This document shows, piece after piece, positions 61,528 through 64,000 of a stretch of DNA of 64,000 bases. Every line of letters begins with the position of its first letter. The first letter of the stretch is position 1. Source of the DNA: Larimichthys crocea (Eukaryota; Chordata; Actinopteri; Sciaenidae). A program made the position numbers and the translations under genes. The notes below the pieces were generated by a model. That model searched no databases. It had not been told where the DNA came from and saw only the letters and a list, made by a program, of their open reading frames with translations. The stretch covers positions 20,109,868 to 20,173,867 of the forward strand of contig NC_040018.1 in NCBI RefSeq assembly GCF_000972845.2, written 5' to 3'.

Positions 61528-61672
61528 TAGGAAAAGAGCAATGCGCTCCATATTTATCCGTTTGTATGCGTGTGTTCATTTGTTGATGTGTGCACTGTGT
61601 TGGTATGTCGTGTTTTTTTTCTCTCCCATGTGTGTGTTTATCTGCATGCGTGCACATGTATGTTGTGACCAC

Positions 61673-61697
61673 TGTGTGTGTGTGTGTGTGTGTGTGT
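61673..61697. repeat. (GT)n microsatellite
   Basis: About 12 units. Confidence 0.93.
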
Positions 61698-62004
61698 TTT
61701 CCCTAATGATGCTATTTTGCCACAGGAGAGAAGAAACCCTTGTCACCATTGTAATGAGAGGTATTTATATCAGTTACCTGGCAGTGAACCAACCTGATCT
61801 CCTCCCCTTCATGTCTTATTCCCACAAGACAGGTGTGTGTGCATGTGTGTGTGTGTGAGTGTGTGTCGGTGTTAATTTGCATTTATAAGTACAAACGTAT
61901 CTGGGGTTAAAATACAGAGCAGTGTCTGTGTGTGTGTGTGTGTCTGAGTGCAGATATAAAAGTACAAGAAAATATACAGGATATCATGGACACATCACAA
62001 AATG

Positions 62005-62035
<31 letters not shown>

Positions 62036-62519
62036 GAGGAGGAGTGTGTCGAGGGTGGATGAGACAAAGAGGGTAAATTGAAAGGAAATGATGAGCAATG
62101 AGTCTGTGTCGCACATTAGTGTTGCGCAGGGTTTTTTTTTTTCCGCCATGATTGTCTGTTTCCTTGTACCTTACCACATGTGTGTATGTGTGTGTACTTG
62201 TGTGTGCTTTGTGTAGTCTTAGGGTGCAGTTTTTTTTATCCTTATCTGCACGTCCAGGAGTGCGACACGTCTGAAAACGCCTTCAGAAATTTCTACATCT
62301 TTTGACTGGAGGCCTTAAAAAAGTGTGTGTGTGTGTGTGCAGTATAGGTTGGGGCAGTGCATGTATGTATGGATGTATGTATGTGTGCGCGTGTATGGTG
62401 GGGAATCGTGGGGGGGGGGGTGAGGCCGTATCCATGGTAACACCCGACCGCCACCCCCACTGGGTCCTAAAAGACAAAGCCTCTCACACACACGCACACA
62501 TGCACACACACACAGAGCA

Positions 62520-62640
62520 CTACAGGGCCAGCTGAGCCAGATCAATATTTCTCCCCATTTAAAGAACAGAATTCAGAGAATGGCTTTTCAGCGCCCAGAA
62601 TGCAGCCGTGCTTTAGACCTTGAGTTTTTACACTAAACAC
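62520..62640. promoter_or_regulatory. candidate conserved element with ONECUT core
   Basis: A short non-repetitive block containing GCCAGATCAATATTTCTCCC (ATCAATA core) followed by GAATGGCTTTTCAGCGCC. Confidence 0.3.
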
Positions 62641-63435
62641 CCAATCTGCAAAGTGGAGAGGTTTTTTTTGTACAGACCCCAAATAATTTTCAGGCCTGAA
62701 TCTTTTTCCTTTCTTTCGTTTTTTTTTTTTACTTTTTTTTTTTCTTCACTGTATTGATGGATCCGTTCAGCCCTGTGAGGACCTCACCTCTGTCTTGCTG
62801 TTTATCTTTGTCTGACTATCCCCAGTTTTCCTCTCTCCATTTTCCCTCTTATAGTCCTGCCCTCTCTCCTAACCCTGTTTCCACTGTGTGAGTGACAGGG
62901 TCAGATTGCATTCAGCGTCCCCGCTCTTTGTCCCACCCTGTGGCTGACCACAGCTCAAACCCCGGCAGGTTCCTCTCTGGTCCCCTGGGGTGTCCGAGCC
63001 CATCTCTGTGGCTGAAGGGTTGGACTGGCCTTGGCCTAGTGGCCTGCTGGCTGCCTGAAGGCTGAGGGGAAGGGGGGGGTCTGAGGGGGTCTAGGATAAA
63101 GGGGGTAGGGGAATGGAGGAGGGCTCCCTCTAGCACTGCTGAGTTGTAACAACAGGGGAATAACCTAAAAAGGAACAGATCCTTCTACTGCACACAAAGA
63201 AAAGCTAATTAATCATTTCTTATGTGCAGGACTCCAGAAAATAACATGCAACATGCCAGCTGATAAACACAAGTGCATGAACATGCATGGAAGACATGCA
63301 TACAGTCAAACTCTCAGACACAAATAAATGCACAATCACACATGGAGAATTGCCCAAGGCTGATTGGTGCATCCTGTTTCTGAAGCAGCCATGGGAGGTT
63401 TCCGAGGCCTCTCTGGTTCGATATCTTGACAGCCC

Positions 63436-63437
<2 letters not shown>

Positions 63438-63472
<35 letters not shown>
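63438..63472. repeat. (GT)n microsatellite
   Basis: About 17 units. Confidence 0.95.
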
Positions 63473-63474
<2 letters not shown>

Positions 63475-63479
63475 AGCAT

Positions 63480-63780
63480 TGTGAGCGCCTGCATTTCATT
63501 AAACACATCCCACGTAGCGGTCTGTCACTCTCTCCTCCTCCAAATGGAATAATTCATTGTTCCTAGAGTTTGTTTGTTTGGTGCCTTCTCAGACACGAGT
63601 CTTTTTCGGTCTTTTCGGCATCGCTGTCGAGACTGTGATCTGATTGAGGAAACTGATAATTGATTTCATCAGGCGTCAAGGCCGTGGACCACTCGGAGCA
63701 GACAGTGAGAGATTGAAGGGGACTTTACCTGAGTGGGTCCATTTTTCTACATAATCCTCCACAATCATCCTCCAGTCATC
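63480..63780. promoter_or_regulatory. candidate conserved element
   Basis: Complex sequence after a GT repeat with GCATTTCATTAAACAC, ATGGAATAATTCATTGTTCC and GAAACTGATAATTGATTTCA (ONECUT core AATTGATT). Confidence 0.36.
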
Positions 63781-64000
63781 ACCATGCTACTGGTGAGCCT
63801 GTGTGACACATTGAAGATTACTGTGCAATGCTCTCATTAGATGTTAACACTCAGTGACCTGTCAAGTGCTCTTGAACAAAGCTCCAGCAGCCTGTGGCGG
63901 CACTAATGAGAGGACGGTGCATATACGTGGAGCAAAGAGAAAGCCAATCGAACACAACTACACCTTTAAAGAAGGATGAGACAATTTTTTAACATGTCAC

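Larger units (their letters stand above)
33090..64000. other. gene desert upstream of onecut1
   Basis: Nearly 31 kb with no exon I can support on either strand. It holds many microsatellites, several decayed transposons and a series of complex blocks listed as candidate enhancers. In human the next gene on this side (WDR72) is also far away, so a regulatory desert is the expected layout. Confidence 0.6.

Overview
This window looks like one stretch of a teleost (probably percomorph) nuclear chromosome. It is about 64 kb of mostly non-coding, AT-rich DNA, crowded with CA/GT, GA/CT and tetranucleotide microsatellites. It also holds several interspersed repeats whose wording I recognise from percomorph fish genomes. 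One protein-coding gene is securely supported: onecut1 (HNF-6), the cut-domain plus homeodomain transcription factor, on the minus strand.

The onecut1 coding sequence is exon 1 (32254 down to 31189) joined to exon 2 (26947 down to 26655) across a 4.24 kb GT-AG intron. It gives an uninterrupted 452-residue protein with a His-rich N-terminal half, a complete CUT domain with its LSDLL motif, and the divergent ONECUT homeodomain with Phe48/Met50. Upstream of the start codon lie a poly-A/T run, a 340 bp pyrimidine tract (GA-rich on the sense strand), and a CRE-like site next to an AT-rich CCTTAATAAGG element. Downstream is a long 3' UTR, inferred to reach about 22.48 kb. It carries ten miR-9 seed matches in 2.7 kb, six of them full 8-mers and two of those in tandem, beside a let-7 8-mer. 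This is the strongest regulatory signal in the window and fits the known repression of Onecut genes by miR-9. The same UTR also contains a degenerate 24-bp-period tandem repeat in two blocks.

Layout: 1-15.4 kb has no recognisable exon and holds a degenerate fish repeat and a hAT-type MITE with an intact 8-bp target duplication. 15.54-16.56 kb is a CpG-rich, promoter-like island with an X-box, a CCAAT box and a palindromic double E-box. By vertebrate synteny (from memory) it could be the promoter and non-coding first exon of atosa/fam214a, in which case 1-15.4 kb would be its first intron; no coding exon was seen to prove this. 16.6-22.4 kb is repeat-bearing intergenic DNA. 22.4-33.1 kb is the onecut1 transcription unit and promoter. 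33.1-64 kb is a gene desert with several blocks of complex, homeodomain- and ONECUT-motif-rich sequence that read like conserved enhancers, set among microsatellites and decayed transposons. This is the layout expected around a developmental transcription-factor gene.

Limits: UTR ends, transcription start, enhancer status and repeat-family names are inferences by eye. No alignment, repeat library or expression data was available.
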